A DNA stretch of 64,000 nucleotides. It comes from Pararhodobacter sp. SW119. GTDB taxonomy: Bacteria; Pseudomonadota; Alphaproteobacteria; Rhodobacterales; Rhodobacteraceae. Both the position numbers and the translations under genes were made by a program. The first letter of the stretch is position 1; the number at the start of each line of letters is the position of its first letter. The notes beneath the pieces were generated by a model that saw only the letters and a program-made list of their open reading frames with translations, made no database searches and was not told the origin of the DNA. The DNA lies in assembly GCF_017811755.1 (NCBI RefSeq), contig NZ_JADDJF010000015.1:1-64000 (forward strand), written 5' to 3'. Shown piece after piece: positions 32,444-41,892 of this stretch.

Positions 32444-33670
32444 TCAGGCCGCGCGCGGGCGCAGGGCGAGCCAGATCAGCGCGCCGCCGGCGAGCACCAG
32501 GAAGGGCAGCATGGCCAGGTTGACAAGCTGCCAGCCGGTTTCGGCGTCCGAGCCCGAGCAGTTCATCAACTGCCCCGACGACAGCGACGCCGCGGTGACG
32601 CCGCCGAAGACGATCATGTCGTTGATGCCCTGGATGCGCCCCCGCTCGGCCGCGTTGTGCGAGCGGGCCAGCATCGTCGTCGCGCCGATGAAGCCAAAAT
32701 TCCAGCCGACGCCCAGAAGGATCAGCGCAATGAAGAAATGCTCCAGTTCGACGCCGGTCAGCGCGACCGCGCCGCTGCTGGCCAGGATGACCAGTCCCGC
32801 GGCGACGATCCTTTCCACGCCGAAGCGGGCGATCAGGTGGCCGGTCACGAAGGCGGGCGCATACATCGCCAGCACATGCGCCGAGACGATGTCGGCGGCA
32901 TTGCCGGTGGTGAAGCCGCATCCGACCACCGCCAGCGGGGTCGAGGTCATCACCAGGTTCATCAGCGCATAGGCCACCGTCGCGCAGATGATCGACACGG
33001 CGATCACCGGGTCGCGCAGCATCTGGGCGCGCGAGCGCCCGTCGCGCGCGGCGCCGGCGACGGGGGCGGGCGGCTTCGGAATATCGAGGAAGGCGAAAAG
33101 CGTCATGCCGCCGAGGTTGAGCGCGATCACCGCCAGATAGGTGCCGAGGAAGGTCACCACCATTGCATCGGCGGTGACCTTGACCAGTTGCGGGCCGACA
33201 ATGGCAGACAGCAGCCCGCCCGCCATGACATAGGAAATCGCCTTCGGCTTGAAGCTTTCCGAGGCGGTATCGGCGGCGGCAAAACGGTAGAAGCCCTGGC
33301 CCGACATGTAGATACCGGTGAAAAGCGAGCCGAGGCAGAAGAGGACGAAGGAACCCTGCATCAGCCCGATCGCGCCGATCGCCGCGCCGATCGCGCCGCC
33401 GGTCGCGGTCAGCGCAAAGCCCGCGCGCCGGCCGTGACGCTGCATGAAGGCGGCCAGCGGCGTCGCCGTCAGCATCGATCCCAGCACGATCAGGGATATC
33501 GGCAGCGTCGCCCAGCAGATGTTGGCGGCCAGCGACTGGCCGGCAAGACCGGCGACGACGAAGATCATCGGCATCTGCGCGCCAAGGATCGCCTGCGCCG
33601 CAACCAGCACCGCGACATTGCGCCTGGCGCGGGCGTCCGAGAAGGGGGGCGGCGAGGCAGAAAGGCTCAT
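32444..33670 (-). CDS. MFS transporter, substrate unknown
   Basis: A 408-residue major facilitator with about 12 membrane segments. It starts RRNVAVLVAAQAILGAQMPMIFVVAGLAGQ and has the loop 2-3 motif AFMQRHGRRAGFALTATGG. MSGQGFYRFAAADTASESFKPKAISYVMAGG and GWNFGFIGATTMLARSHNAAERGRIQG are distinctive; I associate this pattern with an alphaproteobacterial MFS group sometimes called RfnT-like (riboflavin), but cannot confirm it. No riboflavin gene or FMN riboswitch is nearby. It follows the SLC13 gene after 67 nt on the same strand and lies about 110 nt upstream of sodC. Confidence 0.82.
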   Translation of the reverse strand: MSLSASPPPFSDARARRNVAVLVAAQAILGAQMPMIFVVAGLAGQSLAANICWATLPISLIVLGSMLTATPLAAFMQRHGRRAGFALTATGGAIGAAIGAIGLMQGSFVLFCLGSLFTGIYMSGQGFYRFAAADTASESFKPKAISYVMAGGLLSAIVGPQLVKVTADAMVVTFLGTYLAVIALNLGGMTLFAFLDIPKPPAPVAGAARDGRSRAQMLRDPVIAVSIICATVAYALMNLVMTSTPLAVVGCGFTTGNAADIVSAHVLAMYAPAFVTGHLIARFGVERIVAAGLVILASSGAVALTGVELEHFFIALILLGVGWNFGFIGATTMLARSHNAAERGRIQGINDMIVFGGVTAASLSSGQLMNCSGSDAETGWQLVNLAMLPFLVLAGGALIWLALRPRAA

Positions 33671-33737
33671 GCCGGTGACCTAGCGCCTGCGCGCGGCGGT
33701 GAAAAGCGGTTTCTTCACAGGCGAAGCACCGGCGGCG

Positions 33738-35609
33738 TCAGCCGTCCAGCGGCCAGACCAGAAGCAGGACGGGGACGCTGACCGCGACGGTCAGCACCGA
33801 GGCCGGCAGGCCTAGCCGCCAGTAATCGGCAAACCGGAAGCCGCCGGGGCCGAGGATCAGCGTGTTGTTCTGGTGCCCGATGGGCGTGAGGAACGCGGCC
33901 GAGGCACCAATCGCCACCGCCATCAGGAAGGCGTCGGGATTGAGCCCGAGCGCCTGGGCCATGCCGACCGCGATCGGGCTCATGGCCGCCGCGGTGGCGG
34001 CATTGTTGACGACGTTCGAGATCAGAAGGCTCAGCACCATGATGGCGACGACCGCCAGCGCCGGGGCGCCGCCCATCAGCGCATAGAGTATCGACCCGGC
34101 GAGGAGGTCGGCGGTGCCCGTCGCCTCCATCGCGCCGGCCACCGGGATGAGTGCCGCCAGCAGCACGATCACCGGCCAGTCGATGGCGGTATATATCTGC
34201 CGCGGCGGCACGGTGCGCAGCAGCATCGAGGCCAGCACCCCCAGCGCGAAGGCCGGGGCGGCCGGCAGCAGCCCCGCCGTGGCGATCGCCACGGCGCCCA
34301 GCATGATGCCCGCCGCGGTCAGCGCCATGCGCCGCTCCGGCAGGCGCAGCGCGCGGTCGGCCAGCGGGACGCAGCCCATTTCGCCGGCGAATTCGCCCAG
34401 CGTCTCGGCCGGTCCCTGCATCAGCAGCACGTCGCCCGACCGAATGGCAAGGGTGCGCAGGCGGGCATGCGGGCGCCGACCTTCGCGCGACACGGCCAGC
34501 AGGTTGAGCCCGTAGCGCGTCCGCAGCTTGATATCCTTGGCCGAGCGCCCGCTGAGGATCGACCCGGGCAGCACCACCAGTTCACGCAGCACGATGTCGT
34601 CGGCCTTGGCCTTGTCCGTATCCTCTTCCTCGTCCTTGTCCTCGTCCTTCTCGGTCGACGCAGGCTGCCTCGGACGAACCTTTTCCATCATCTCCTCGTC
34701 GAGTTCCTCTTCCTCCTTCTCGTCCGAGGTGCCCTGTTCCTCGAGCTGCAGGTCCAGCTTCGCCAGCGCCTCGGCCAGCCCATCGACATGCGCCTCGAGC
34801 ACCAGGATGTCGCCGGCGCGCACCACGCGGTTGCCGCGCGGCGCGCTCATCCGGACCTCGTTGCGTACGAGGGCCACGATCTGCGCGTCGGTATCGTCCA
34901 GCGCCTCCTCGACCTTGCGCAGGGTCTTGCCGGCGACATCGCTTTTCTCGCCGACGCGAACCTCGGTGAAATAGGCGGCGGTCTGGAAGCCGTCATCGCC
35001 GCTGGGCTTGCGCGCGGGCACCAGGCGCCAACCGACGAGGACGATGGCGACGATGCCGGTGATCGCCACCGCCAACCCCACGGGGGCGAAGTCGAACATG
35101 GCAAAGCCCGCGCCCGGCCGAAACCCCGAGACGATCAGGTTCGGCGGGGTCCCGACCAGCGTGGTCATGCCACCGAGGATCGTGCCGAACGCGAGCGGCA
35201 TCAGCACCTGCCCCGGCGCCAGGTCCAGCCGACCGGCAAGCTGCACCGCGACCGGCATCAGCAGCGCCATCGCGCCGACGTTGTTCATGAAGGCCGAAAG
35301 CCCGGTGCCGAGCGCCAGGAGTGCCGTCATCGACACGATGCGCCCCCCTGACTGCGGCAGCACGGTGCGCGTCAGCAGATCGACCGCGCCGGTGTTCTGC
35401 AACCCGCGGCTCAGCACCAGAACGCAGGCGACGGTGATCACCGCCGGGTGCCCGAAGCCGTTGAAGGCGTCCTCCGGCGGCACCAGGCCCACGACGACGC
35501 AGGCCAGCAGCGCGGCCAGCGCCACCACGTCGTGGCGCAACCGCCCCCAGAGGAACAGCGCCATGGTCAGCGCGAGGATCGACAGGATCAGGCTCTGCTC
35601 AACCGACAT
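33738..35609 (-). CDS. SLC13/DASS-type permease with two TrkA-C domains
   Basis: A 623-residue anion transporter-like protein. The N-terminal membrane half (about 1-195) carries AFMNNVGAMALLMPVA and ILGGMTTLVGTPPNLIVSGFR, typical DASS/CitMHS hairpins; the C-terminal half repeats it with ISNVVNNAATAAAMSPIA and FLTPIGHQNNTLILGPGG. Between them are two TrkA-C (RCK_C) regulatory domains. Unusually, these are separated by a highly charged insert at about residues 294-345 with runs such as EKEEEELDEEMMEK and EKDEDKDEEEDTDKAK. Such proteins move sulfate, di/tricarboxylates or related anions; the substrate cannot be named. Confidence 0.88.
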   Translation of the reverse strand: MSVEQSLILSILALTMALFLWGRLRHDVVALAALLACVVVGLVPPEDAFNGFGHPAVITVACVLVLSRGLQNTGAVDLLTRTVLPQSGGRIVSMTALLALGTGLSAFMNNVGAMALLMPVAVQLAGRLDLAPGQVLMPLAFGTILGGMTTLVGTPPNLIVSGFRPGAGFAMFDFAPVGLAVAITGIVAIVLVGWRLVPARKPSGDDGFQTAAYFTEVRVGEKSDVAGKTLRKVEEALDDTDAQIVALVRNEVRMSAPRGNRVVRAGDILVLEAHVDGLAEALAKLDLQLEEQGTSDEKEEEELDEEMMEKVRPRQPASTEKDEDKDEEEDTDKAKADDIVLRELVVLPGSILSGRSAKDIKLRTRYGLNLLAVSREGRRPHARLRTLAIRSGDVLLMQGPAETLGEFAGEMGCVPLADRALRLPERRMALTAAGIMLGAVAIATAGLLPAAPAFALGVLASMLLRTVPPRQIYTAIDWPVIVLLAALIPVAGAMEATGTADLLAGSILYALMGGAPALAVVAIMVLSLLISNVVNNAATAAAMSPIAVGMAQALGLNPDAFLMAVAIGASAAFLTPIGHQNNTLILGPGGFRFADYWRLGLPASVLTVAVSVPVLLLVWPLDG

Positions 35610-35689
35610 CGGGGGCTCCGCGAAAGCGGCCGCAGCCCTGCGACCGCGGCCGTCTGATGGATGTCACGCTTTGCGCCACGCGCGCCGGC

Positions 35690-37789
35690 TCAGTCGTCGT
35701 TGAGGCTCGCGAAACTGCCGCCCTCGGCCGCCAGTCGTGCAAGCAGCGGAGCGGGTTGCCAGAAATACGCGTCTTCCTTTGCGCAGTCGTGGATCGTGGC
35801 CAGCACGGTGTCCAGCCCCTGCGCATCGGCATGGTGCATCGGGCCGCCGCGCCAGCGCGGGAAGCCGTAACCGAAGAGCTTCACCACGTCGACGTCGAGG
35901 GGGCGCAGGGCGATCCCCTCGTCGACGATGCGCGCGCCTTCGTTGATCATGGCGGCCATGTAGCGCGCGACGATTTCGTCATCCGGGAAGTCGCGCGGGG
36001 TGATCCCCTTGGCAGTGCGTTCCTCGGCGATCAGGGCCTCGACCTCGGGGTCGGGGCGGCCGCGCGGGTTTTCGGCGTCGTAGATATAGTAGCCCCGCCC
36101 GGACTTGCGGCCCAGCCGTCCCATCTCGTGCAGGCGATCGGGCCAGTCGCCCCAGCGTTCCTCGGCCGGCTTCGTCGGCCTCAGGCGCTGGCGGGTCATG
36201 TAGCCGATGTCCAGCCCCGCCAGGTCGGCCACGGCATAGGGACCCATGGCGAAGCCGAATTCGACCAGCGCCCGGTCGATGTCATAGGGCGAGGCACCCG
36301 CGAGGATCATGTGGTCGGCGGCCAGCCGGTAGACGCGCAGCATCCGGTTGCCGATGAACCCATCGCAGACCCCGGCGCGCACCGGAACCTTCTTCAGCTT
36401 CCGGGCCAGCGCAAAGCCGGTCGCCAGAACCTCGGGCGCGGTCTTGTCGGCCACGACGATCTCCAGCAGGCGCATGACATGGGCGGGCGAGAAGAAGTGC
36501 AGGCCCAGCACGTCGGCCGGGCGCGCGGTGGCCGCGGCGATCTCGTTCACGTCCAGGTACGAGGTGTTGGTGGCCAGGATCGCGCCGGGTTTCGCCACCT
36601 TGTCGAGCTTGCCGAAGACCTCGCGCTTGACCTCCATGCTCTCGAAGACCGCCTCGATGATGACGTCGGCCTCCGACAAGGCCGCGTAGTCGTCGCCGGT
36701 GGTCAGCGATTTCTCCAGCAGTTCCGCGCGCTTGGCCTCGGTCAGCTTGCCGCGTTTCACGCTGTCGGCAAGCGTCCGGCCGATTCCGTCGCGCGCCTTG
36801 TCGGCGGCGGCGGTGTCGCGTTCGATCAGGGTGACCGAAAGGCCGTTGAGCAGCCCCGCGACCGCGATGCCGCCGCCCATCGTGCCGCCGCCGATCACGC
36901 CCAGATGCGCGATGGCGCGCGGCTCCACGCCCTCGATCTCGGGCAGGCGGGCGACCTTGCGTTCGGCGAAGAAGGCGTGGATCAGCGCCCTGCGCTGCGG
37001 GCTTTCCATCAGTTTCATGAACGCCTTGCGCTCCTCGGCCAGCCCCTCGTCCAGGGGCAGGGAGGCGCCCTTGACCGCGACGTCCAGCGCGCTCAGATGC
37101 GCGATCTGTCCGCGGTTGGCGCGCGCCACCTTGGCGCGCAGGTCGCCCACGGCCTCGGCGTCGACCTTCGGACCCGGAAGGTCGCGGATGCGCCGCGGGC
37201 CGTCGCCGCGTGCCAGGATCTCGGCGGCGAAGTTCAGCCCCGCCACGCGCGGCTCCTCTTCCGACAGCGCGTCGACGATCCCCAGTTCCAGCGCTTCCTC
37301 GGCGCCCACCTGCCGGGCCGAGGTGAAGATCTCGGCCGCCGGCAAAAGGCCGATCAGCCGCGGCAGGCGCTGCGTGCCGCCCGCGCCCGGCAGGATGCCC
37401 AGGGTGACCTCGGGCAGGCCGACGCGGGTGCCGCGCAGGGCGACGCGGTAATGCGCCCCCAGCGCCAGTTCCAGCCCGCCGCCCAGCGCCGTGCCGTGCA
37501 GAACGCAGACCACGGGCTTCTCCTGCTGCTCGACCGTATCGACGAGGTGCGGCAGCATCGGATCCATCGGCGGCTTGCCGAATTCCTTGATGTCGGCGCC
37601 GGCGACGAAAGTGCGTCCCGCGCCGTAGATGACCGCGACCTTCTCGGGCCCGTCGGCGAAGCGCTGCATCGCGTCCATCAGCCCCGCACGCACCGGCTGG
37701 CTGCAGGCGTTGACGGGCGGATTGTCGATGCAGATTACGGCAATTTTGCCCTCTGCCGCGTAGCGGACCGGGTTCGCGTTGTCGGTCAT
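35690..37789 (-). CDS. Multifunctional enoyl-CoA hydratase / 3-hydroxyacyl-CoA dehydrogenase
   Basis: A 699-residue beta-oxidation enzyme of the FadB/FadJ type. The N-terminal crotonase domain (about 1-190) has AGRTFVAGADIKEFG, the oxyanion segment HGTALGGGLELALG, and LPEVTLGILPGAGGTQRLPR with the second catalytic Glu. The 3-hydroxyacyl-CoA dehydrogenase part starts with the Rossmann motif GVIGGGTMGGGIAVAGL (about 292) and has LHFFSPAHVMRLLEIV with the catalytic His and GFIGNRMLRVY. Length fits single-chain FadJ-like enzymes in Rhodobacterales, which oxidise fatty acyl-CoAs. No thiolase is adjacent. GGGGAAG precedes the ATG. Confidence 0.92.
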   Translation of the reverse strand: MTDNANPVRYAAEGKIAVICIDNPPVNACSQPVRAGLMDAMQRFADGPEKVAVIYGAGRTFVAGADIKEFGKPPMDPMLPHLVDTVEQQEKPVVCVLHGTALGGGLELALGAHYRVALRGTRVGLPEVTLGILPGAGGTQRLPRLIGLLPAAEIFTSARQVGAEEALELGIVDALSEEEPRVAGLNFAAEILARGDGPRRIRDLPGPKVDAEAVGDLRAKVARANRGQIAHLSALDVAVKGASLPLDEGLAEERKAFMKLMESPQRRALIHAFFAERKVARLPEIEGVEPRAIAHLGVIGGGTMGGGIAVAGLLNGLSVTLIERDTAAADKARDGIGRTLADSVKRGKLTEAKRAELLEKSLTTGDDYAALSEADVIIEAVFESMEVKREVFGKLDKVAKPGAILATNTSYLDVNEIAAATARPADVLGLHFFSPAHVMRLLEIVVADKTAPEVLATGFALARKLKKVPVRAGVCDGFIGNRMLRVYRLAADHMILAGASPYDIDRALVEFGFAMGPYAVADLAGLDIGYMTRQRLRPTKPAEERWGDWPDRLHEMGRLGRKSGRGYYIYDAENPRGRPDPEVEALIAEERTAKGITPRDFPDDEIVARYMAAMINEGARIVDEGIALRPLDVDVVKLFGYGFPRWRGGPMHHADAQGLDTVLATIHDCAKEDAYFWQPAPLLARLAAEGGSFASLNDD

Positions 37790-37869
37790 GTCTTCCCCCA
37801 CCAGAATAGGCTCGCAAGGTCTCATGCCCGGCGCGCCAAGGTCAATGGCCCGGCGCGCACAACACCGCG

Positions 37870-38985
37870 TCAACGCAGGGGCAGGGGGTCCGTCTGCCAG
37901 AGGCGTATCTTCAGCCCGCCATGCGGCACGATGGGACCCGGCGGGCCGAAGGGCAGGTCGGTCGTCCGCGCCAGCCCGGCATCGGCGGTAACCAGTCCCA
38001 CGCGCCATCCGCCGAACCGGTCCCGCAAAACCTGACCCAGCGCGGCGTAGAGCCCGAAAAGCAGCTTGCGGTTGCCGATCCGGCCGCCATAGGGCGGGTT
38101 CACGATGACAAGGCCCGCCGGCCCCTCGGGGCGCTGCAGGTCGCTGATCGCGGCGCGGTCGAACCGGGTGAAGGCGGTGACGCCCGCGCGTTCGGCATTT
38201 GCCCGGCTCATCGTGATCGCGCCGGCGTCGCGGTCCGCCCCGATAAAGCGCAGGCCGGGGTCGGAGGCAGGCGGGCGGGTCTTCATCCCAGCCCAGGCCT
38301 CGGCGTCGAAGGACGCCAGCGCCTCGAACGCAAAGGCACGTGTGCGGCCGGGCATCAGGCCGGCGGCGATCTCGGCGGCTTCGATCACGAAGGTGCCCGC
38401 CCCGCACATCGGATCAAGGACCGGCTCGGTCCCGTCATAGCCGCAGGCCCGCAGGAAAAGTGCCGCCAGTGTTTCGCGCATCGGGGCCGGGTTCACCGCC
38501 TGCTTGTGCCCGCGCCGGTGCAGCGGCTCGCCCGAGGTATCCAGGCTGATCGTGCAGAGGTCATCCTCGATCCGCACCAGAAGCCGCAGGGCGGCCTCCG
38601 CGGCGACCGGCGCGCCCAGTTCCTCGGTGATCGCGCGGGCGACGCGCTCGGCCGCGGCCCCGGCATGGTAGATGCGCGAGGCCCGGCAGCTTGCCTCGAC
38701 CTTGACCGGCACGTCGTCCGGGCGTAGCACGTCGGACCAGCCCACGCGGCGCGCGCGCTTGTCGAGTTGCGCCAGATGCAGCGCGCGGAAGCTGGCGATG
38801 CGGGCCAGTACGCGCGAGGCGCCGCGCAATTCCAGATTGGCGCGCCAGACCTCGGGCCAGCCGCCCTGCACGACGACGCCGCCGGGCTGTTCGGCAACGC
38901 CGGCAAAGCCCGCCGCGCGCGCCTCGGCGGCCAGCAGCGGTTCCAGGCCGGGCGGGGCAACCAGAAATATCTCGAACGGATCCAT
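37870..38985 (-). CDS. THUMP-domain class I RNA methyltransferase (RlmL N-terminal type)
   Basis: A 371-residue protein with an N-terminal ferredoxin-like/THUMP region (MDPFEIFLVAPPGLEPLLAAEARAAGFAG, ISLDTSGEPLHRRGHKQAVNPAPMRETLAALFL) and a UPF0020 methyltransferase domain with SAM-binding DPMCGAGTFVIEAAE and catalytic NPPYGGR. This is the architecture of RlmL (m2G2445 of 23S rRNA) without the fused RlmK part. Target assignment is inferred. No Shine-Dalgarno sequence is clear; I start at MDPFEIF because family members begin there. It is divergent from the GTPase pair by 111 nt and 80 nt upstream of the FadB-like gene. Confidence 0.88.
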   Translation of the reverse strand: MDPFEIFLVAPPGLEPLLAAEARAAGFAGVAEQPGGVVVQGGWPEVWRANLELRGASRVLARIASFRALHLAQLDKRARRVGWSDVLRPDDVPVKVEASCRASRIYHAGAAAERVARAITEELGAPVAAEAALRLLVRIEDDLCTISLDTSGEPLHRRGHKQAVNPAPMRETLAALFLRACGYDGTEPVLDPMCGAGTFVIEAAEIAAGLMPGRTRAFAFEALASFDAEAWAGMKTRPPASDPGLRFIGADRDAGAITMSRANAERAGVTAFTRFDRAAISDLQRPEGPAGLVIVNPPYGGRIGNRKLLFGLYAALGQVLRDRFGGWRVGLVTADAGLARTTDLPFGPPGPIVPHGGLKIRLWQTDPLPLR

Positions 38986-39096
38986 CCGGCCGCCATAGCG
39001 CCAATCGACGCGCGCCGCGACCCATTTCGCGGGGCTTTCGTTGCCGGCCGGTGGTTTTGCACATAGACTCGCGCAGTGGGCAATCAAGGGACGCGC

Positions 39097-40167
39097 GTGA
39101 AGGGAATCATCCGCAAGCTGTTGGGCGAGGGCGAACGGCTGGGACCCGCGGAAACGCCGGACGTGCCGGTGCCGACGCTCTGGCTGCTGGGCAAGACCGG
39201 CGCGGGCAAGTCCTCGGTCGTGCGCGCCCTGACCGGGGTGGGCGAGGTCGGTTCCGGCTTCACACCCTGCACCCGAACCGCGCATGCCTTCGACTATCCG
39301 GCCGAGACGCCGGTGCTGCGCTTCCTCGATACGCGCGGCCTGGGCGAAGCGGGCTACGACCCGTCCGAGGATCTGGCCGAGGCCGAGCGCGGCAGCCACA
39401 TGGTGCTGGTCATCGCGCGGCTCGACGATCCGGTGCAGGGGTCGATCGCGCAGGCGCTGGCCGCCGTCCGCGCGCGGCGGCCCGAGATGCCGGTCCTGAT
39501 GGTTCATACCGGCGCCGACCTGCCCGACGACCCCGGCGCGCTGCAGCGGGCCCGGTCGCGCACGCAGTCGGTCATGGAAAAGGCCGCCGGGGATCCGTTG
39601 CCCGCGGTCACGCTGGCCCTGCCCGAAGCCGGCGCGGCCGAGGGGCTGGAGGATCTGCGCGGCGCCATCGCCGAACTGCTGCCCGAACTGACGCTGCTGA
39701 TGATGCGCGAGAAGCGCCGCGACGCCGAGGCGCGCCGCTTTGCCGAATTGCGACCGATCGTCATGTGGTACGCCAGCGCCGCCGCGGCGAGCGATGCGGC
39801 GCCGCTGGTCGGCGTGGTCAGCGTGCCCGCGCTGCAGGGGGCGATGCTGCACGCGCTTGCCCGCCGTCAGGGGGTTGACTGGACGGCGGCGCGCGCGGGG
39901 CTTTTCGCTTCGGCGCTGGGGTCGGGGATCCTGCTGCGGTACGCGGCGGGTTTCGCCCTGCGCCAGGGCGCGAAGCTGGTGCCCTTCGTCGGGCAGACGC
40001 TGGGCGCGGCGGCGGCGGCAACGGTCAGCTTTGCGGCGACCTACGCCCTGGGGCGCGTCGCGGCCGCCTGGCTTTTCCGAACCTCTCGGGGCGAGACGGT
40101 CGATGCCGCCGATCTGCGCAAGCTCTACGTCGAGGCGCTGAGGAGCGCACGCGATGCGCCTCGCTGA
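39097..40167 (+). CDS. Membrane-associated GTPase with DUF697-like C-terminus
   Basis: A 356-residue P-loop GTPase of the Era/YcjF-like group. G1 is GKTGAGKSS (32-40), a G2 Thr lies in TPCTRTAHAF, and G3 is DTRG (about 78-81). The G4 guanine-specificity motif is degenerate: VHTGAD keeps the Asp but has Gly in place of Lys. The C-terminal third (about 225-335) is hydrophobic with AAAASDAAPLVGVVSVPALQ and ALGSGILLRYAAGFALRQGAKLVPFVGQTLGAAAAATVSFAATYALG, a DUF697-type membrane domain. AAGGGA precedes the GTG at 39097, preferred over the GTG at 39076. It overlaps the next GTPase gene by 14 nt. The function is unknown. Confidence 0.85.
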   Translation: MKGIIRKLLGEGERLGPAETPDVPVPTLWLLGKTGAGKSSVVRALTGVGEVGSGFTPCTRTAHAFDYPAETPVLRFLDTRGLGEAGYDPSEDLAEAERGSHMVLVIARLDDPVQGSIAQALAAVRARRPEMPVLMVHTGADLPDDPGALQRARSRTQSVMEKAAGDPLPAVTLALPEAGAAEGLEDLRGAIAELLPELTLLMMREKRRDAEARRFAELRPIVMWYASAAAASDAAPLVGVVSVPALQGAMLHALARRQGVDWTAARAGLFASALGSGILLRYAAGFALRQGAKLVPFVGQTLGAAAAATVSFAATYALGRVAAAWLFRTSRGETVDAADLRKLYVEALRSARDAPR

Positions 40168-41698
40168 CCGGCTGCGGATGGTCTGGCTCAGGTGGAACCG
40201 GCTGGGGCTGGCCGGTGTGCTGATCCTGCCGCTGGGCATCACCTCGATCCTGGGCTTCTTGTGGCTGGCCGAGCGTGGATGGCTGCTCTGGTTCGTCCTC
40301 GCCTCGGTCCTGCTGTTCGCGGGCTTGCGGGCGGTGCGGCTGGTCCTGCGGATGCGGCGCAATCGCGCGGGCTTCACCGCCGCGCCGGTGCGCGAGGCGC
40401 CGGCGGTCGAGGCCGACCCCGACTGGTCGGATACGGAGCGCGCCGCTTTTGAGACCGCCCGCGCGCACATCCGCAAGCGCGTGAAGGAGCCCCTGACCTG
40501 GGAGGACCTGCCCGCCGAGGCCCTGGCCGTGGTCGAGACGGTGGCGCGCGAAATCTCGGGCGGCAAGCGCACCGCGCTCGATTTCACCCTGCCCGAGGCC
40601 CTGCTGCTGATCGACCGCGTGGCGCTGCGCTACCGCGACTTCCTGCGGGTGAACGTGCCGTTTTCGGACCAGTTATCGGTGCGCGCGCTCTACTGGCTCT
40701 GGCAGCGCCAGCATGGGGTGCGGCGGGCCTGGGATACCGGGTTTCTGGCCTATCGCGGCGTGCGGATCGTTCTCAACCCCGCCGTCGGCCTGCTGCGCGA
40801 GGTCGAGCGCGCGGTGACCGCCGGGTTGCAGGAAAGGCTGACCGACCAGTTGGTGCTCGACAGCCAGGTCATCGTGCTCGAGGAGGCGGCGCAGGCGGCG
40901 GTGGATCTTTATTCCGGCCGCCTCAGGTTTTCGGATGCCGAACTGGCCGAGTTGCAACTGGCCTCGAACGCGCGGGATATGGCCGCGGCGGCAATCCCCG
41001 ACGATCCGGTGCGGATTCTGGTGCTGGGGCAGGTGAGTGCGGGGAAATCGACGCTGATCAATGCCTTGCTGGGACACTCGGCGGCCGAGACGGACATGGC
41101 ACCGACCACCGACCGGCTGACCGCGCACGACTTCGTGCTGGATGACACGCCCTGCCGGCTGGTCGATACCGAAGGGCTGGACGGCGGCAAGGAGACGCTC
41201 AAGTCCCTCTCGGCGCAGATGGTTGAGGCCGATCTGATCCTCTGGGTGCTGCGCGCCAATCGGCCCGGGCGCGCGCCGGACACCGCGCTGCTTGCGCAGT
41301 TCGAGGCGCGGATGGCCGAGCAACCCGCCCGCCGCCGCCCGCCGCTGATCCTTGTCGCCGCCGCCGCCGATGCGTTGCTGCCCGGCTGGCCCTATCCCGA
41401 GGGTCGCCTGCCCGCGGACGAGGCCGACCGGGTCGGGGCGGCGATGGCGGCGATCGGGCAGGACATGGGCGGCCGGGTGGTGATCCCGGTGCGGGCCGAA
41501 GCGCCGGACTGGAACGTCGACCCGGTGATCGATGCCCTGAGCGCGGCGGTGGACGAGGCGCTGATGGTGCAGCGCAATCGACGCCGGCTGGAGGGGGCGG
41601 AAAGCTGGAATGTCCGCGAAAACCTCGGCCGGGCCGGCAAGGGGCTGCGCACGGGCGCGCGGGTCTTCGGACGCCGCCTGCGCGACCGGTTGCGCTGA
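40154..41698 (+). CDS. Membrane-anchored GTPase, partner of the preceding gene
   Basis: A 514-residue protein. Two membrane helices (about 18-38 and 43-63) are followed by a helical region (90-275), then a GTPase domain with G1 GQVSAGKST (292-300), a G2 Thr region APTTDRLTAH, and G3 DTEG (338-341). The G4 position reads LVAAAADAL, lacking the usual Asn-Lys but keeping Asp. The C-terminus is basic (KGLRTGARVFGRRLRDRLR). The 14-nt overlap with the upstream GTPase indicates coupled translation and probably a shared complex at the inner membrane. I do not recognise a characterised homologue. Confidence 0.83.
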   Translation: MRLADRLRMVWLRWNRLGLAGVLILPLGITSILGFLWLAERGWLLWFVLASVLLFAGLRAVRLVLRMRRNRAGFTAAPVREAPAVEADPDWSDTERAAFETARAHIRKRVKEPLTWEDLPAEALAVVETVAREISGGKRTALDFTLPEALLLIDRVALRYRDFLRVNVPFSDQLSVRALYWLWQRQHGVRRAWDTGFLAYRGVRIVLNPAVGLLREVERAVTAGLQERLTDQLVLDSQVIVLEEAAQAAVDLYSGRLRFSDAELAELQLASNARDMAAAAIPDDPVRILVLGQVSAGKSTLINALLGHSAAETDMAPTTDRLTAHDFVLDDTPCRLVDTEGLDGGKETLKSLSAQMVEADLILWVLRANRPGRAPDTALLAQFEARMAEQPARRRPPLILVAAAADALLPGWPYPEGRLPADEADRVGAAMAAIGQDMGGRVVIPVRAEAPDWNVDPVIDALSAAVDEALMVQRNRRRLEGAESWNVRENLGRAGKGLRTGARVFGRRLRDRLR

Positions 41699-41770
41699 AC
41701 GGGGCGGGCCTGCAGGCGTGACGCTGCTTCTGCCCGAGGTTGCCGTGCACACCCAGAAAGGGCCTCAGCC

Positions 41771-41847
41771 AAAAGTTTCACTGCGGTTAATCGCGCCGAA
41801 TTTGATATCTATATCAAAGCTATGCAAAAGTGTGCACGCGCGCACAC
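41771..41847 (+). repeat. Convergent-gap box-plus-hairpin element, copy 3
   Basis: The box TTTCACTGCGGTTAA is at 41776-41790 (one change from copies 1, 2 and 4), preceded by CCAAAAG. GAATTT follows, then the inverted repeat TTTGATAT-CT-ATATCAAA (41801-41818), then AAAGCTATGCAAAA, then the terminal stem GTGTGC/GCACAC (41830-41847). The distance from box to hairpin is 54 nt. It lies between the converging GTPase and sdaA genes. Confidence 0.8.
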
Positions 41848-41892
41848 CTTGCGCCATTCGCGCCCGGCACGGGGCCAACCGGCGCGCCGGCC

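Noticed and set aside
37870-40587. A 905-codon open frame including the RNA methyltransferase
   Set aside because: The part beyond 38985 is antisense to the two GTPase genes and has no family features; the methyltransferase starts at MDPFEIF.
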